The notes beneath the pieces were generated by a model. The model had not been told where the DNA came from and searched no databases. It saw only the letters and a program-made list of their open reading frames with translations. Of a stretch of DNA of 64,000 nucleotides, positions 9,125-18,525 are shown piece after piece. The stretch covers positions 25,950 through 89,949 of the forward strand of contig JBKJTT010000091.1 of assembly GCA_046590205.1 (NCBI GenBank), read 5' to 3'. Both the position numbers and the translations under genes were made by a program. Numbering within the stretch: position 1 is the stretch's first letter; each line of letters starts with the position of its first letter. This DNA comes from DATDEW01 sp046590205. Lineage in GTDB: Bacteria; Bacteroidota; Ignavibacteria; Palsa-1295.

Positions 9125-9614
9125 AGTCGAATGCTCGGGTATGCCAAGACCTTGATGCGGAGAGCTCCCATTTTTCGCTCAGTTCAGATATAGTGGTTAT
9201 GGTATTATCAAAGACAATTGTCTCTGGAACAACATCCTTGCTCTCTGCCATTTTTTGAAATTCGCTTCGTGAGATTGACCTGATCTTTCCGTCTTGTGCC
9301 CGATAGTCCACACGTGGTGTTCCGATAAATTCAACCCCGTAGGTTTCACCAAGGATCCTTACTCGACGCATCATTTCATCTATAGAACAACCGCCGGGTT
9401 TAGCGACGTTTTCGTCGGCTCCGATGATGAGGAAACGGTTGTATCGAAGGTCCGCTGACGCATGGGTTTCTACCTTATGAGCTGTCCAACTTTGTAAAAA
9501 AGAACTCACTTCAGCCATGAGCATCTCAGATTCAGCAGGTGATAGCTCGCGATTTGAAGAAAATATCCAAATTCTTGCGCTATCAGGTAATGTAGAAAAT
9601 GAGGAAAATGGCAT
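9117..9614 (-). CDS. Conserved Bacteroidota protein (often labelled ABC transporter ATPase)
   Basis: 165 aa, cytoplasmic, with no signal. It resembles a small family widespread in Bacteroidota that databases often call ABC transporter ATPase, although it has no Walker A or B motif. Hallmarks: ARIWIFSSNRELSPAE near residue 13, WTAHKVETHASADLRYNRF near 44, GGCSIDEM near 78. These match the family's usual 'RVWIYQ..R', 'W.AHG..L.A.F...YNRF' and 'SGCSID' blocks from memory. The actual function is unknown. It is the first of two minus-strand genes here. Confidence 0.75.
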   Translation of the reverse strand: MPFSSFSTLPDSARIWIFSSNRELSPAESEMLMAEVSSFLQSWTAHKVETHASADLRYNRFLIIGADENVAKPGGCSIDEMMRRVRILGETYGVEFIGTPRVDYRAQDGKIRSISRSEFQKMAESKDVVPETIVFDNTITTISELSEKWELSASRSWHTRAFDLR

Positions 9615-9969
9615 GTTTCTTTCTATTTTTTATCAATGGAGACTGACAAACGGTCATTATATAATTGTAAGCACCTCCGTCTGTTAAGGATGTTAACAAT
9701 TAATTACCTGAAAGGGTGTAACTTTAAAGCGTCTCAAGCGTTTTTATGGTGATACTCTCGAAGCAAAATATTCTTTGATTTTTTACGATTAATGTGTGGG
9801 AATTTTCCCCATCTTTTTTTCGGAAAAATGTCACATTTCGGCTTTGAGGGGTGTCGCCCCTATTGATTTGAGCCGATTTTACTGATTTTTCAGGTAAAAT
9901 TTGGACTTTAAAGATTTATTTCGTATATTTACGTTTAAATATTTGCAATTTTAACAACAAAAAGAAGTT
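9615..9969. promoter_or_regulatory. Intergenic regulatory region with three dyad elements
   Basis: 355 bp without a gene, between a minus-strand gene and the 945-aa T9SS protein. It holds three short inverted repeats: GGGAA-TT-TTCCC (9798-9809), AAATGT-C-ACATTT (9826-9838) and AGGGG-N5-CCCCT (9847-9861), then a promoter at 9900-9931. The first ~180 bp show nothing recognisable. Confidence 0.45.
9900..9931 (+). promoter_or_regulatory. Bacteroidota-type promoter
   Basis: TTTG (9900-9903), 20-nt spacer, TATATTTA (9924-9931). The start codon of the 945-aa T9SS protein is 38 bp downstream, leaving an AT-rich leader. The layout TTTGGA-N13-TTTCGTATATTT is identical to the promoter at 21318-21349. 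Confidence 0.6.
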
Positions 9970-12807
9970 ATGAGAACCTCTGTACAACATAATTCCGCAG
10001 CAAAGCGGGTAATGAGTGCCATCCTTGCACTCGTAGTTTGCTTGACGCTTGGTCTTTCTTCAACCGATTCCAAGGCGGCACTTAAGTACTATCAGCTCAC
10101 CCAAGGTGGCGGCTCTTACTATGATATGTCAAGTGTGACACCCCTTTGGGAGACTCAATATCAATATGATAGATATAATTTTGGGTACGAGACATCTGGG
10201 ATATTAAACCTCGGTTTTACATTCAAATTCAACGGCACGAACTATACCCAAGTTCGAGTCTATTCTACCGGTGTTATCACACTTGGTGCCGGTGCCTTAA
10301 GTAATCCAAGTTCAAACTCATTGGCTACTGGAGTGCCACTGGTCGCACCATTTTGGGACGAATTAAAATTCACCGGAGCTCAAATTAATTATGGCTGTAG
10401 CCCTCATTGCCGAGTTAGATATCGTACTACCGGCATAGCTCCTAATAGAGTGTTCATTGCAGAGTGGACTGATATGGAGCTAGGGTATGTCGCTCTTTTC
10501 GGCGGTCGGTACAATGGTGCTAATCGCGGTACATTCCAAGCACAGCTCCATGAGAACGGGAATATCGTTTTCTTTTATCAAAAGATGGAAGGTGTCCCTA
10601 AGTGTGGTTGGATAGCGGATTATTATTCGAACGAGGCAGGCCCAGATCAGACCGGTTCGGTTGGCTTAGGACAAAGTGGCACCGACTTTTTGAGTGTTAC
10701 ACCTACCCCTACTGCATCAACAAGTTTCACTGTAGTGAATGATAATATCAATATTGATAAAACGGTATCGTTCGGTTCGTCATACGTCTTTACGAAAATT
10801 CCTGAAGTGCGTATGTCAACAAGCCCGAAGATCGTTGACTTCGGTACTGTAAGTGCCGGTGCATTTGGACAAGGAAACATAGTTGTTAGACATGTAGGCA
10901 TTGAAGGTGTATTAAATATCCTTTCTACGACGATCACCGGGCCCGGCGCATCGCAGTTCTCGGTATTCAGCACTCCGGGACCATTAAACCCCGGGCAGCA
11001 AGCAAACTTAGTGGTACGTTTCACCCCGACTCTTAATGGTACTCATAATGCAACACTGACGATCAGTTCGAACGGTGTAGATAGTGGTATACAGACGATT
11101 TTATTATCGGGTAAAGCTGTTGCTCCGACAATTCAAATTATCCCGATTGGCACTGTAAACACAGCTACTCGTATGTTCAAGAAAACCCGTACACAAGTTG
11201 GTGATTCATTAACGCAGTCATTTTTGGTCAAGAACATTGGTGAAGGTACACTCGTGATTTATCCATGGTCAACTATTACTGGCTCATTCCCCGCACATTA
11301 CAGGATTAGCCGTTTTCCGCAATATCCTGTTTCAGGCGGTAATACGGATACGATGTCGATCACATTTGCACCAACACAAGACGGTGGTTTACCTGCTCGC
11401 GCAGAACTCTATAACAATGCAACCAACGGCACACAGTACATAGACTTATTTGGCGTAGGTGCCATCCCAGCTATCCAACTTGATCCAAACGAAATGCTTA
11501 CGTTTGATTCAATACCAATGGGAACAACAGTCTGTAAGACGGTTCGTATTTCGAACCCCGGTACTGACACACTTCGTTTGACGAACAATTACTTATCATC
11601 GAGCGATGGTGATTTTAGCTACAGCCCACTGACCGGTAAAGACACGATGGTTGCTCCCGCTTCTTTCCGTGATGTACAAGTTTGTTTCACTCCTTTACAG
11701 AAAGGTACTCGTCGCGCCCGTTTACGCTTCACGACGAACATCCCGTTGACCTTTGAAGAAGATAATAATAGCGCATATAGCGGTGGTCAACAGCAGCAGG
11801 GTAATTATTACAACCCGGAATGGATTCGTAATGATACCAGTGCTAAGAGCATTGAGATATGGGCAAATGCCGTCCCTTCAGACAAGTCGATCATTGCAAT
11901 TGGAGATTTCACAGATGGTATCATTGGAGCCGAAGCAACAGCAACCGCAACATTTACCAATGCAGGCAGCGAAGTTATCATAGTAGAGCAACCGTTATTC
12001 ATCGGAGTGAATGCATCTGCCTTTAAGGCAACCAAGGCAAACTTCCCTCTTGAGTTAGCACCCGGTGCAAGTATCAACTTCACGGTTGTAGCAAGCCCGA
12101 AGGTACGCGGAGTGAACACGGCAGTGATGAACATCGCTAACAAGAGCGAAGACCGCCTATACTTGCAGTCAACGAACGTGAGCATCACGGGGCTTCTTGC
12201 AAGTTCAACGATTAGCGATCCATCACTTACATTTGCAAAGCTCTATCTTGGTGAAGCGTCATCAAAGACAGTAACAGTATCAAACGTTGGAGATATTGAC
12301 CAAACCTACACCGCAACACTTCCAAGTGGAAACGGCTTTGTTCTTGAGGGATCATCAGTGATCGGACCTATCACTCCTGGTACATCAGCGGACTTCACAG
12401 TGAAGTTCATGCCGACGGATAAGGGTGTAGCAACGAACACATTAACTCTTAAGACAGCTCATACTGCAGATATGTCAGTATCACTTTCGGGTGAAGCAGA
12501 CGAGAAGCCGGTAACGCAGACGGTTAAGGGTGAGGTATCAATGAAGGGTTTTGTACTTTCACAGAACAATCCTAACCCTGCAACTGGCAAGACATCATTT
12601 AGCTTCACGAGCCCAACAACGTCTGATGTTCGTATCACTCTTGCTGATATTACAGGCAAGACAGTACGTGAGTTAGCGTCTGGTCTTTACGGTGCCGGTG
12701 AGCATACGCTCAATGTTATGACAAATGATATTGCATCAGGCAGCTATTTGTATATCCTCGAGACCGAGGGTGTACGCTTAGTCCGTCAGATGGTCATAAC
12801 CAAATAA
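9970..12807 (+). CDS. ASH/choice-of-anchor-D repeat protein with T9SS sorting domain
   Basis: 945 aa. The signal peptide (about 1-36) ends near DSKA. Residues ~40-270 form a beta-rich domain (GFTFKFNGTNY, STGVITLG, APFWDEL) like the NIDO-type or galactose-binding-like heads of Bacteroidota surface proteins. At least four ASH-like (ASPM/SPD-2/Hydin, choice-of-anchor D) Ig repeats follow: each has a 'DFGTV..G' start, a central 'V.N.G' and an 'FTP...G' block (VVRFTPTLNGTHNATL, FAPTQDGG, CFTPLQKGTRRA, FMPTDKG). The last ~75 residues are a T9SS CTD (NPNPATGKTSFSF, GSYLYILE, RQMVITK). Likely a cell-surface or matrix protein. Its tandem neighbour is a paralogue with the same architecture. Confidence 0.88.
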   Translation: MRTSVQHNSAAKRVMSAILALVVCLTLGLSSTDSKAALKYYQLTQGGGSYYDMSSVTPLWETQYQYDRYNFGYETSGILNLGFTFKFNGTNYTQVRVYSTGVITLGAGALSNPSSNSLATGVPLVAPFWDELKFTGAQINYGCSPHCRVRYRTTGIAPNRVFIAEWTDMELGYVALFGGRYNGANRGTFQAQLHENGNIVFFYQKMEGVPKCGWIADYYSNEAGPDQTGSVGLGQSGTDFLSVTPTPTASTSFTVVNDNINIDKTVSFGSSYVFTKIPEVRMSTSPKIVDFGTVSAGAFGQGNIVVRHVGIEGVLNILSTTITGPGASQFSVFSTPGPLNPGQQANLVVRFTPTLNGTHNATLTISSNGVDSGIQTILLSGKAVAPTIQIIPIGTVNTATRMFKKTRTQVGDSLTQSFLVKNIGEGTLVIYPWSTITGSFPAHYRISRFPQYPVSGGNTDTMSITFAPTQDGGLPARAELYNNATNGTQYIDLFGVGAIPAIQLDPNEMLTFDSIPMGTTVCKTVRISNPGTDTLRLTNNYLSSSDGDFSYSPLTGKDTMVAPASFRDVQVCFTPLQKGTRRARLRFTTNIPLTFEEDNNSAYSGGQQQQGNYYNPEWIRNDTSAKSIEIWANAVPSDKSIIAIGDFTDGIIGAEATATATFTNAGSEVIIVEQPLFIGVNASAFKATKANFPLELAPGASINFTVVASPKVRGVNTAVMNIANKSEDRLYLQSTNVSITGLLASSTISDPSLTFAKLYLGEASSKTVTVSNVGDIDQTYTATLPSGNGFVLEGSSVIGPITPGTSADFTVKFMPTDKGVATNTLTLKTAHTADMSVSLSGEADEKPVTQTVKGEVSMKGFVLSQNNPNPATGKTSFSFTSPTTSDVRITLADITGKTVRELASGLYGAGEHTLNVMTNDIASGSYLYILETEGVRLVRQMVITK

Positions 12808-12830
12808 AACCACATTTATAGGTTTATCAC

Positions 12831-12860
12831 AAAAAGGCGGACATTTTGTCCGCCTTTTTT
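12831..12860 (+). terminator. Rho-independent terminator
   Basis: A 13-bp stem (12831-12843 with 12847-12859), loop TTT, with an A-tract before and a T-tract after. It ends the transcript of the first ASH-repeat gene. Confidence 0.9.
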
Positions 12861-12955
12861 GTTAGAAAAACCGTTGCATTCCCCATCGTTCATGCTTCAT
12901 GCATAGGGTGCAGATGACAGTTCGTTGCTCTTTTTACAATTACTATTACATCGAC

Positions 12956-15900
12956 ATGAAGAAATTGGTACTTCCTTTAATACTTATACTTTTATTTTTA
13001 GCAGGTACAAGATCTGCGCAAGCGGAAATGCGCCAATACACATTAACTGTTGGCTCTGGTACTGCGTATGATATGTCAACAGGGACCACAACTATTTGGC
13101 TCGGCGGTTCAGGCGGCGGAAGCCGTTTCTTTGCTTTCAGCGGTACAAGGACTATCGGATTTACCTTCAGTCTTGATGCGATAGGATATACTGATTTTCA
13201 GGTATATACCTCCGGACTTATTACACTTGGGACTGATACCCTTTTAAGCTACACGCAAAATAATCTTGCCGGTTATAACAAACCACTTATTGCACCGTTT
13301 TGGGATTCTCTTTCTATGACCGGTACACAATCCGGATGTGTGGCTCCAAGGGTACATTATAAGGTATTTGGTTCTGCACCGAACCGTGTACTTGTTGTTG
13401 AATGGAAAGACCTTGAGGTTATTTATCAGAAAGCTGCTCGTGGTATGGTACAAGCGCGTCTCTATGAAGATGGTAAAATAGAATACTATTATGCCTCCAT
13501 GAACAACTGTGCCATATGTGGCCCTCAGAGTGGTACCTGCGGCAACTCTCTTGCATCGATCGGGTTTGCAAACTCAACGACGAATTTTGTTTCAGTTACC
13601 CCGAATGGGGCTACTGCTACAAAAAGCCACACAACAGCAAACAACAGTGTGAATATTGCTCCCGGGAATAACCCTATTAATGCAAATGTACTTTATACGT
13701 TTGTTCGTTTGCCAATGGCACAACTTCGTGTAACGCCTAAGCTTCTTTCCTATGATACAGCAAGTCCTGGTGCTTACAGAGATCTTTGTGTAACGGTTAC
13801 GAATGTTGGTAGCGAAGGTCCGTTGACATTTTCTGCCCCTACATTTACAGGGACGGGGACTTACTCTCTACAAAGTGGTCCTACATCGCTCAATCCTGGT
13901 CAAAGCGCACCATATTGCATACGCTTTACCCCGACATCCGTTGGTTCTTATCCAGCAACGGTTACTCTGAACACTAATGGATTTGATAGCGGTATGCAGG
14001 TGGTAAATCTAACTGGGTATTCTGCGACAACAGCAATTCAGATCATCCCTACAGGCATTAACACTGCCACACGCCTCTTCCGTAATGCTCGTGTAAAAGT
14101 TGGTGACTCGCTTGAACAAAAGTTTATAGTTAAGAACATTGGCGGTGGATTGCTCGTCCTTTCGCCTTCAACATTTATTGATGGGGATTATTTCCACTAC
14201 TACAGGGTATCACAGTTACCGACAACACAGTTGGCATATGGTCAAGTTGACACGGTGAAGGTTAAGTTCTACCCTCGCAGAGAAGGGTCATCTCTTGCCC
14301 AATTACATCTAGCAAGTAATGCATCAAATGGGACACAAAATATGCAGTTAACAGGCATTGGTATCATTCCGCGTATTGAGTTTGTACAAGGACCGAATAT
14401 GTTCTTTGATTCGGTTGCGCTTGGCGACTCGCTTTGCCAATCCATGACTATCCTTAATCGTGGCTCCGACACACTTATCCTTAAGCTCCAATACTTTACT
14501 ACCAATGATGGTGACTACACATATTATGGGTTGACAGGGAATGATACAAAGATACTTGCAGGTACTTCAAAGGATGTAAATGTTTGTTTCAAACCATTGC
14601 AAAAAGGAGTTCGTGTTGCGGGCATTCGTTATATAACAAACATCCCTAATACGTTTGAACCAAATGATGGACTGGATGATGGATACAATGGATTAAATCC
14701 CGAAACATATACACGTAGAGATACAAGTGCAGCTGAATTTGGCATTTCGGGAATTGGTACACCGATCGGAAGATTGAGTTCGCAAGCCCTCTTTAATAAG
14801 AGTATTCTTGATAGCTCCTTGATCGGGAAAGAGCTTTGTTTGCCGATTGATATCCGCAACACTGGTGAAGAGGACCTCCGAATATCAGATATTGATATCG
14901 TTGGTTTTGCTGCCGCAGATTACAAGCTCAAGGGTCTTGTTGAAGGGCAGATCATTAAGCCAAACACACAGGTGATAGCGCAGCTTTGCGGTACACCAAG
15001 TGCACGCGGCTCACGTCCGGCGAATCTTTCGATCCTTGGCTCGTCGGAAAATCGTGTGAGTTCACTCTCTGCTTCTATCGATATAAAAGGGCTACTTGCA
15101 TGTGCACAGGCAACAGCAGCATCTCTTTTTGATAGTGCCAAGACATGTATCACGACAAATGATACAGATACAATTGCTATCGTCAATTGCGGTGATATTC
15201 CTGCGAACTATGCATCAGAAATACTTGGAGATCAAAGCTATTCTGTAACTCGTATTGGTGCAGGTGCAGTGTCTGCTAATGGCTCTGCTTTGTATGTAGT
15301 AACATTTACTCCTACAACGAAGGGCATCAAGAACTCAACACTGAAGTTCTCTGCGCCGAACCTCACACCTGTCAATATTAACTTAACAGGTACTGGCGTG
15401 ATTGCTTCACCTGATGCAGCAGAAAATGTAACAGCACCGGGTACACCTATTCGTGATACGAATGAATTTGAGGTTACGATCTCTAATAACGGTAATGCTG
15501 ATTGGGTGATGGGTAATCCTTTCATCACTCCCGATAGCTTGTTCACGTTCATCAAGTCAAAGAGTGATTCAGTGATCAAAGCAGGAAGCACAGGAAAGAT
15601 AACACTTTCTTTCCATCCTCGTTCTATTGCTACACAGGCAGGGCTTATCACATTCCCAAGTGCAAGCTCTTGCCAAGATACGCTCCTTACTATCAACTTA
15701 TTTGGTACTGGGGTTGTCAATGCAGTTCGTGAAGTCGCTTCCGCTGACGGGTTCTCGCTTGAGCAAAATGCTCCGAACCCCGCTTCAGGTAGGACAAACA
15801 TTACGTACTCAACACCACGCGAAGCGAACGTTCGTATCATTCTTACCGACGTCACCGGCAAGATGGTAAAAGAACTTACATCAGGTCGTGTATCATCTGG

Positions 15901-16009
15901 TAAGCATGAGCTATCGGTTTCGACAAGCAATATTGCTTCAGGTTCATATCTTTACATACTCGAATCAGGCAATGTCCGCCTTGTTCGTCAGATGATAATC
16001 AATAAGTAA
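12956..16009 (+). CDS. Second ASH/choice-of-anchor-D repeat protein with T9SS sorting domain
   Basis: 1017 aa from the ATG at 12956; the frame extends to 12899, but MKKLVLPLILILLFLAGT is the signal peptide. The architecture copies the preceding gene: head domain (TLTVGSGTAYDMS, GFTFSLD, TSGLITLG, APFWDSL), ASH-type repeats (FTPTSVGSYPATVTL, FYPRREGSS, CFKPLQKGVRVAGI, FTPTTKGIKNSTL, FHPRS) and a T9SS CTD (NAPNPASGRTNITY, GSYLYILE, RQMIINK). It carries more Cys than its neighbour (pairs in the head and in CLPIDI/ICQD-like segments), hinting at disulphides. It is a tandem duplicate that has diverged in the repeats but kept head and tail. Both genes have their own terminator. Confidence 0.88.
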   Translation: MKKLVLPLILILLFLAGTRSAQAEMRQYTLTVGSGTAYDMSTGTTTIWLGGSGGGSRFFAFSGTRTIGFTFSLDAIGYTDFQVYTSGLITLGTDTLLSYTQNNLAGYNKPLIAPFWDSLSMTGTQSGCVAPRVHYKVFGSAPNRVLVVEWKDLEVIYQKAARGMVQARLYEDGKIEYYYASMNNCAICGPQSGTCGNSLASIGFANSTTNFVSVTPNGATATKSHTTANNSVNIAPGNNPINANVLYTFVRLPMAQLRVTPKLLSYDTASPGAYRDLCVTVTNVGSEGPLTFSAPTFTGTGTYSLQSGPTSLNPGQSAPYCIRFTPTSVGSYPATVTLNTNGFDSGMQVVNLTGYSATTAIQIIPTGINTATRLFRNARVKVGDSLEQKFIVKNIGGGLLVLSPSTFIDGDYFHYYRVSQLPTTQLAYGQVDTVKVKFYPRREGSSLAQLHLASNASNGTQNMQLTGIGIIPRIEFVQGPNMFFDSVALGDSLCQSMTILNRGSDTLILKLQYFTTNDGDYTYYGLTGNDTKILAGTSKDVNVCFKPLQKGVRVAGIRYITNIPNTFEPNDGLDDGYNGLNPETYTRRDTSAAEFGISGIGTPIGRLSSQALFNKSILDSSLIGKELCLPIDIRNTGEEDLRISDIDIVGFAAADYKLKGLVEGQIIKPNTQVIAQLCGTPSARGSRPANLSILGSSENRVSSLSASIDIKGLLACAQATAASLFDSAKTCITTNDTDTIAIVNCGDIPANYASEILGDQSYSVTRIGAGAVSANGSALYVVTFTPTTKGIKNSTLKFSAPNLTPVNINLTGTGVIASPDAAENVTAPGTPIRDTNEFEVTISNNGNADWVMGNPFITPDSLFTFIKSKSDSVIKAGSTGKITLSFHPRSIATQAGLITFPSASSCQDTLLTINLFGTGVVNAVREVASADGFSLEQNAPNPASGRTNITYSTPREANVRIILTDVTGKMVKELTSGRVSSGKHELSVSTSNIASGSYLYILESGNVRLVRQMIINK

Positions 16010-16031
16010 GATAAGAATATCTTTTTATCAG

Positions 16032-16058
16032 AGGGCGGACTAAATGTCCGCCCTTTTT
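16032..16058 (+). terminator. Rho-independent terminator
   Basis: A 9-bp GC-rich stem (16032-16040 with 16046-16054), loop TAAAT, then TTTTTGTTTTT. An in-frame ATG at 16044 for the next gene falls inside this hairpin and is unlikely to be used. Confidence 0.85.
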
Positions 16059-16073
16059 GTTTTTATGCGACTA

Positions 16074-16793
16074 ATGACAGAAACAAATCCCATAGTCTGG
16101 ATAACAGGCGGCACGAGCGGTATCGGGCTTGCGACGGCAAAGGCATTTGCCGAAAAAGGGTATTGCATTGCCGTCAGCGGGCGTGATGAAGCGAAGCTCA
16201 ATGCTGCAGTCTCAATGCTTGAAGAGCTTGACGGGGAAGTTATCGGGACTATTACTGATGTCACTAAGTCAGAGGATATCGCAACTGCAATTGATGAGAT
16301 AACGAAGTCGTTCGGCTCATCGCCTGATATTCTCATCAACAACGCAGGCATTTCTCCCTGGAGCACGTTCAGCGAAACAACGACGGAAGAGTTTGATGCT
16401 GTGATGAATACTAATGTCGTCGGATATTTTCTCGCTGCAAAAGCTGTCCTTCCCGGAATGCTCGAGAAGGGAAGCGGCGACATTGTGCAAGTACTTTCAA
16501 TTGCAAGTAAGAAAGCATTTAAGAATGGCGCGGCATATAACACAAGTAAACATGCCGCACTTGGTATGACCGACTCTATGCGCGAAGACTTGCGTGGCAA
16601 GAATATACGTGTCATCTCCGTTTTCCCCGGCGCAACAGAAACGCCAATGTGGGATGAAGCCGAACGTATAAAACATCACGAGAAGATGATGCAGCCCGAA
16701 GATATTGCGCAAGCGATACTTGATGTACTCTCGCTTCCGCGTCGTGCAGCAGTTGAAGAAATTGTAATCCGTCCGATAAGTGGTGATCTATAG
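16074..16793 (+). CDS. Short-chain dehydrogenase/reductase
   Basis: 239 aa from the ATG at 16074; the ATGs at 16044 and 16065 are in frame, but the first lies in the preceding terminator. Classical SDR: cofactor motif TGGTSGIG near residue 11, NNAG near 82, the catalytic Ser in VLSIASKK, Tyr155 and Lys159 in YNTSK, and PGATETP after the active site. An Asp or Arg fixing NAD versus NADP preference is not clear-cut (SGRDEAK after the second strand hints at NADP). The substrate cannot be told from sequence. It lies 10 bp before urocanate hydratase, so they are probably co-transcribed, but a metabolic link is only inference. Confidence 0.9.
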   Translation: MTETNPIVWITGGTSGIGLATAKAFAEKGYCIAVSGRDEAKLNAAVSMLEELDGEVIGTITDVTKSEDIATAIDEITKSFGSSPDILINNAGISPWSTFSETTTEEFDAVMNTNVVGYFLAAKAVLPGMLEKGSGDIVQVLSIASKKAFKNGAAYNTSKHAALGMTDSMREDLRGKNIRVISVFPGATETPMWDEAERIKHHEKMMQPEDIAQAILDVLSLPRRAAVEEIVIRPISGDL

Positions 16794-16803
16794 ATAAAAG
16801 TGT

Positions 16804-18465
16804 ATGGCGACTCTCAAACGTAACGTAGAACTTCACGCCCCACGCGGCACAACACTTTCATGCAAGGGATGGCAGCAAGAAGCAGCGCTTCGGATGCTGC
16901 ATAATAATCTCGACCCTGACGTAGCCGAGCGCCCAGAAGAGCTTGTCGTTTATGGCGGCTCGGGCAAGGCAGCGCGTAACTGGGAGTGTTTTGATGCAAT
17001 CGTCACCTCACTTAAAGAACTTGAGAACGACGAGACACTTCTTGTGCAGTCAGGCAAACCTGTCGGCATTTTAAAGACGCATACCAATGCACCGCGCGTT
17101 ATTATCTCTAACTCACAGATTGTCCCTGCATGGGCGAACTGGGATGAATTCCGCCGTCTCGAAGCGAAGGGTCTGACGATGTTCGGGCAGATGACAGCAG
17201 GCAGCTGGATATACATCGGTTCGCAAGGCATCGTGCAAGGCACGTACGAGACATTCATGGAATGCGCGCGACAGCATTTCGGTGGTACAATGAACGGCGT
17301 ATCTGTTCTTACCGCAGGTCTCGGCGGAATGGGCGGCGCACAGACGCTTGCAGGCAAGATGGCAGGTGCAGCCATACTCGGAATAGAGTTTGACCAAAGC
17401 CGCATCGAGATGCGCATTCGCACAGGTTACTGCGATAAGTGGACGGAAAGCATTGACGATGCCATTGCGTGGATAGACGATGCAAAGGCAAAGAAGGTCG
17501 CGCTCTCAGTTGCATTGCTTGGTAATGCTGCAGAGATAGAGCCCGAATTTGTGAAGCGCGGATGGATACCCGATGTTGTCACTGATCAGACAAGTGCACA
17601 CGATCCGCTTCGCGGTTACTATCCTATCGGATATACCAAAGAAGAAGCAGACAAACTTCGCGGAGAGAATCCGGCTGAATACGTAAAGCATTCACGCAAC
17701 TCTATAAGTAAACACGTCGAAGCTATGCTTGCAATGCAAAAGGCAGGGGCAATTGCATTTGATTATGGTAACAACATTCGCGGTGAAGCAAAAGCCAACG
17801 GTACACTCGATGCATTCAACATCCCCGGCTTTGTACCCGAATACATCCGTCCGCTTTTCTGTGAAGGGAAAGGACCCTTCCGTTGGGTTGCGCTTTCGGG
17901 TGACCCCGAAGATATTTATACGACCGACAGAGAACTCCTAAAACTTTTCCCTGACGATACAATACTTCATAACTGGATACCGCTTGCGCAAAAGCATATT
18001 CACTTCCAAGGTTTGCCCGCACGTATCTGCTGGCTTGGCATTGGCGATAGAGCAAAAGCAGGTCAGCTCTTTAACGAACTTGTGCGAACCGGAAAAGTAA
18101 AAGCTCCTATCGTTATCGGGCGTGATCATCTCGATTGCGGCTCGGTGGCAAGTCCGAACCGTGAGACAGAAGCAATGAAGGACGGCTCCGATGCTATTGC
18201 AGACTGGCCAGTGCTGAACTTCGCTCTCAATGCAGTCGGCGGTGCGACATGGGTATCGCTTCATCACGGCGGTGGTGTCGGTATCGGAAACTCCATTCAT
18301 TCAGGCATGGTTATCCTTGCAGACGGTACTTCTGAAGCAGCAGAACGCCTCCAACGCTGCCTAACCTACGACCCGACAATGGGCATACTCCGCCATGTTG
18401 ACGCAGGATATGACAGAGCCAAAGAAATGGCAACCAAACATAAGGTGAATATACCGATGATGTAG
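16804..18465 (+). CDS. hutU: Urocanate hydratase
   Basis: 553 aa, the usual length of HutU. It adds water across urocanate to give 4-imidazolone-5-propionate, the second step of histidine degradation, using tightly bound NAD as electrophile. Visible blocks: VYGGSGKAARNW near residue 49, GQMTAGSW, GLGGMGGAQ near 172 (NAD binding), DQTSAHDPLRGYYP, and DHLDCGSVASPNRET with the conserved Cys445. No hutH, hutI or hutG is nearby, so the rest of the pathway must be elsewhere or absent. A terminator follows the stop directly. Confidence 0.97.
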   Translation: MATLKRNVELHAPRGTTLSCKGWQQEAALRMLHNNLDPDVAERPEELVVYGGSGKAARNWECFDAIVTSLKELENDETLLVQSGKPVGILKTHTNAPRVIISNSQIVPAWANWDEFRRLEAKGLTMFGQMTAGSWIYIGSQGIVQGTYETFMECARQHFGGTMNGVSVLTAGLGGMGGAQTLAGKMAGAAILGIEFDQSRIEMRIRTGYCDKWTESIDDAIAWIDDAKAKKVALSVALLGNAAEIEPEFVKRGWIPDVVTDQTSAHDPLRGYYPIGYTKEEADKLRGENPAEYVKHSRNSISKHVEAMLAMQKAGAIAFDYGNNIRGEAKANGTLDAFNIPGFVPEYIRPLFCEGKGPFRWVALSGDPEDIYTTDRELLKLFPDDTILHNWIPLAQKHIHFQGLPARICWLGIGDRAKAGQLFNELVRTGKVKAPIVIGRDHLDCGSVASPNRETEAMKDGSDAIADWPVLNFALNAVGGATWVSLHHGGGVGIGNSIHSGMVILADGTSEAAERLQRCLTYDPTMGILRHVDAGYDRAKEMATKHKVNIPMM

Positions 18466-18471
18466 TGGCAA

Positions 18472-18499
18472 GTATCACGATCTGTGATACGATTTTTTT
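18472..18499 (+). terminator. Rho-independent terminator after hutU
   Basis: A 7-bp stem GTATCAC/GTGATAC (18472-18478 with 18484-18490), loop GATCT, followed after two bases by seven T. It separates hutU from the metallopeptidase gene. Confidence 0.75.
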
Positions 18500-18525
18500 C
18501 AATATATACAAAGTACACACAGAAT

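Noticed and set aside
15238..15930. 230-codon open frame on the minus strand inside the second ASH-repeat gene
   Set aside because: Lies fully antisense to a clear T9SS protein; composition reflects the opposite strand and it has no domain or ribosome-binding site.
16044..16073. Upstream start for the SDR gene at 16044
   Set aside because: The ATG lies inside the terminator hairpin of the previous gene; the ATG at 16074 gives a normal SDR N-terminus.
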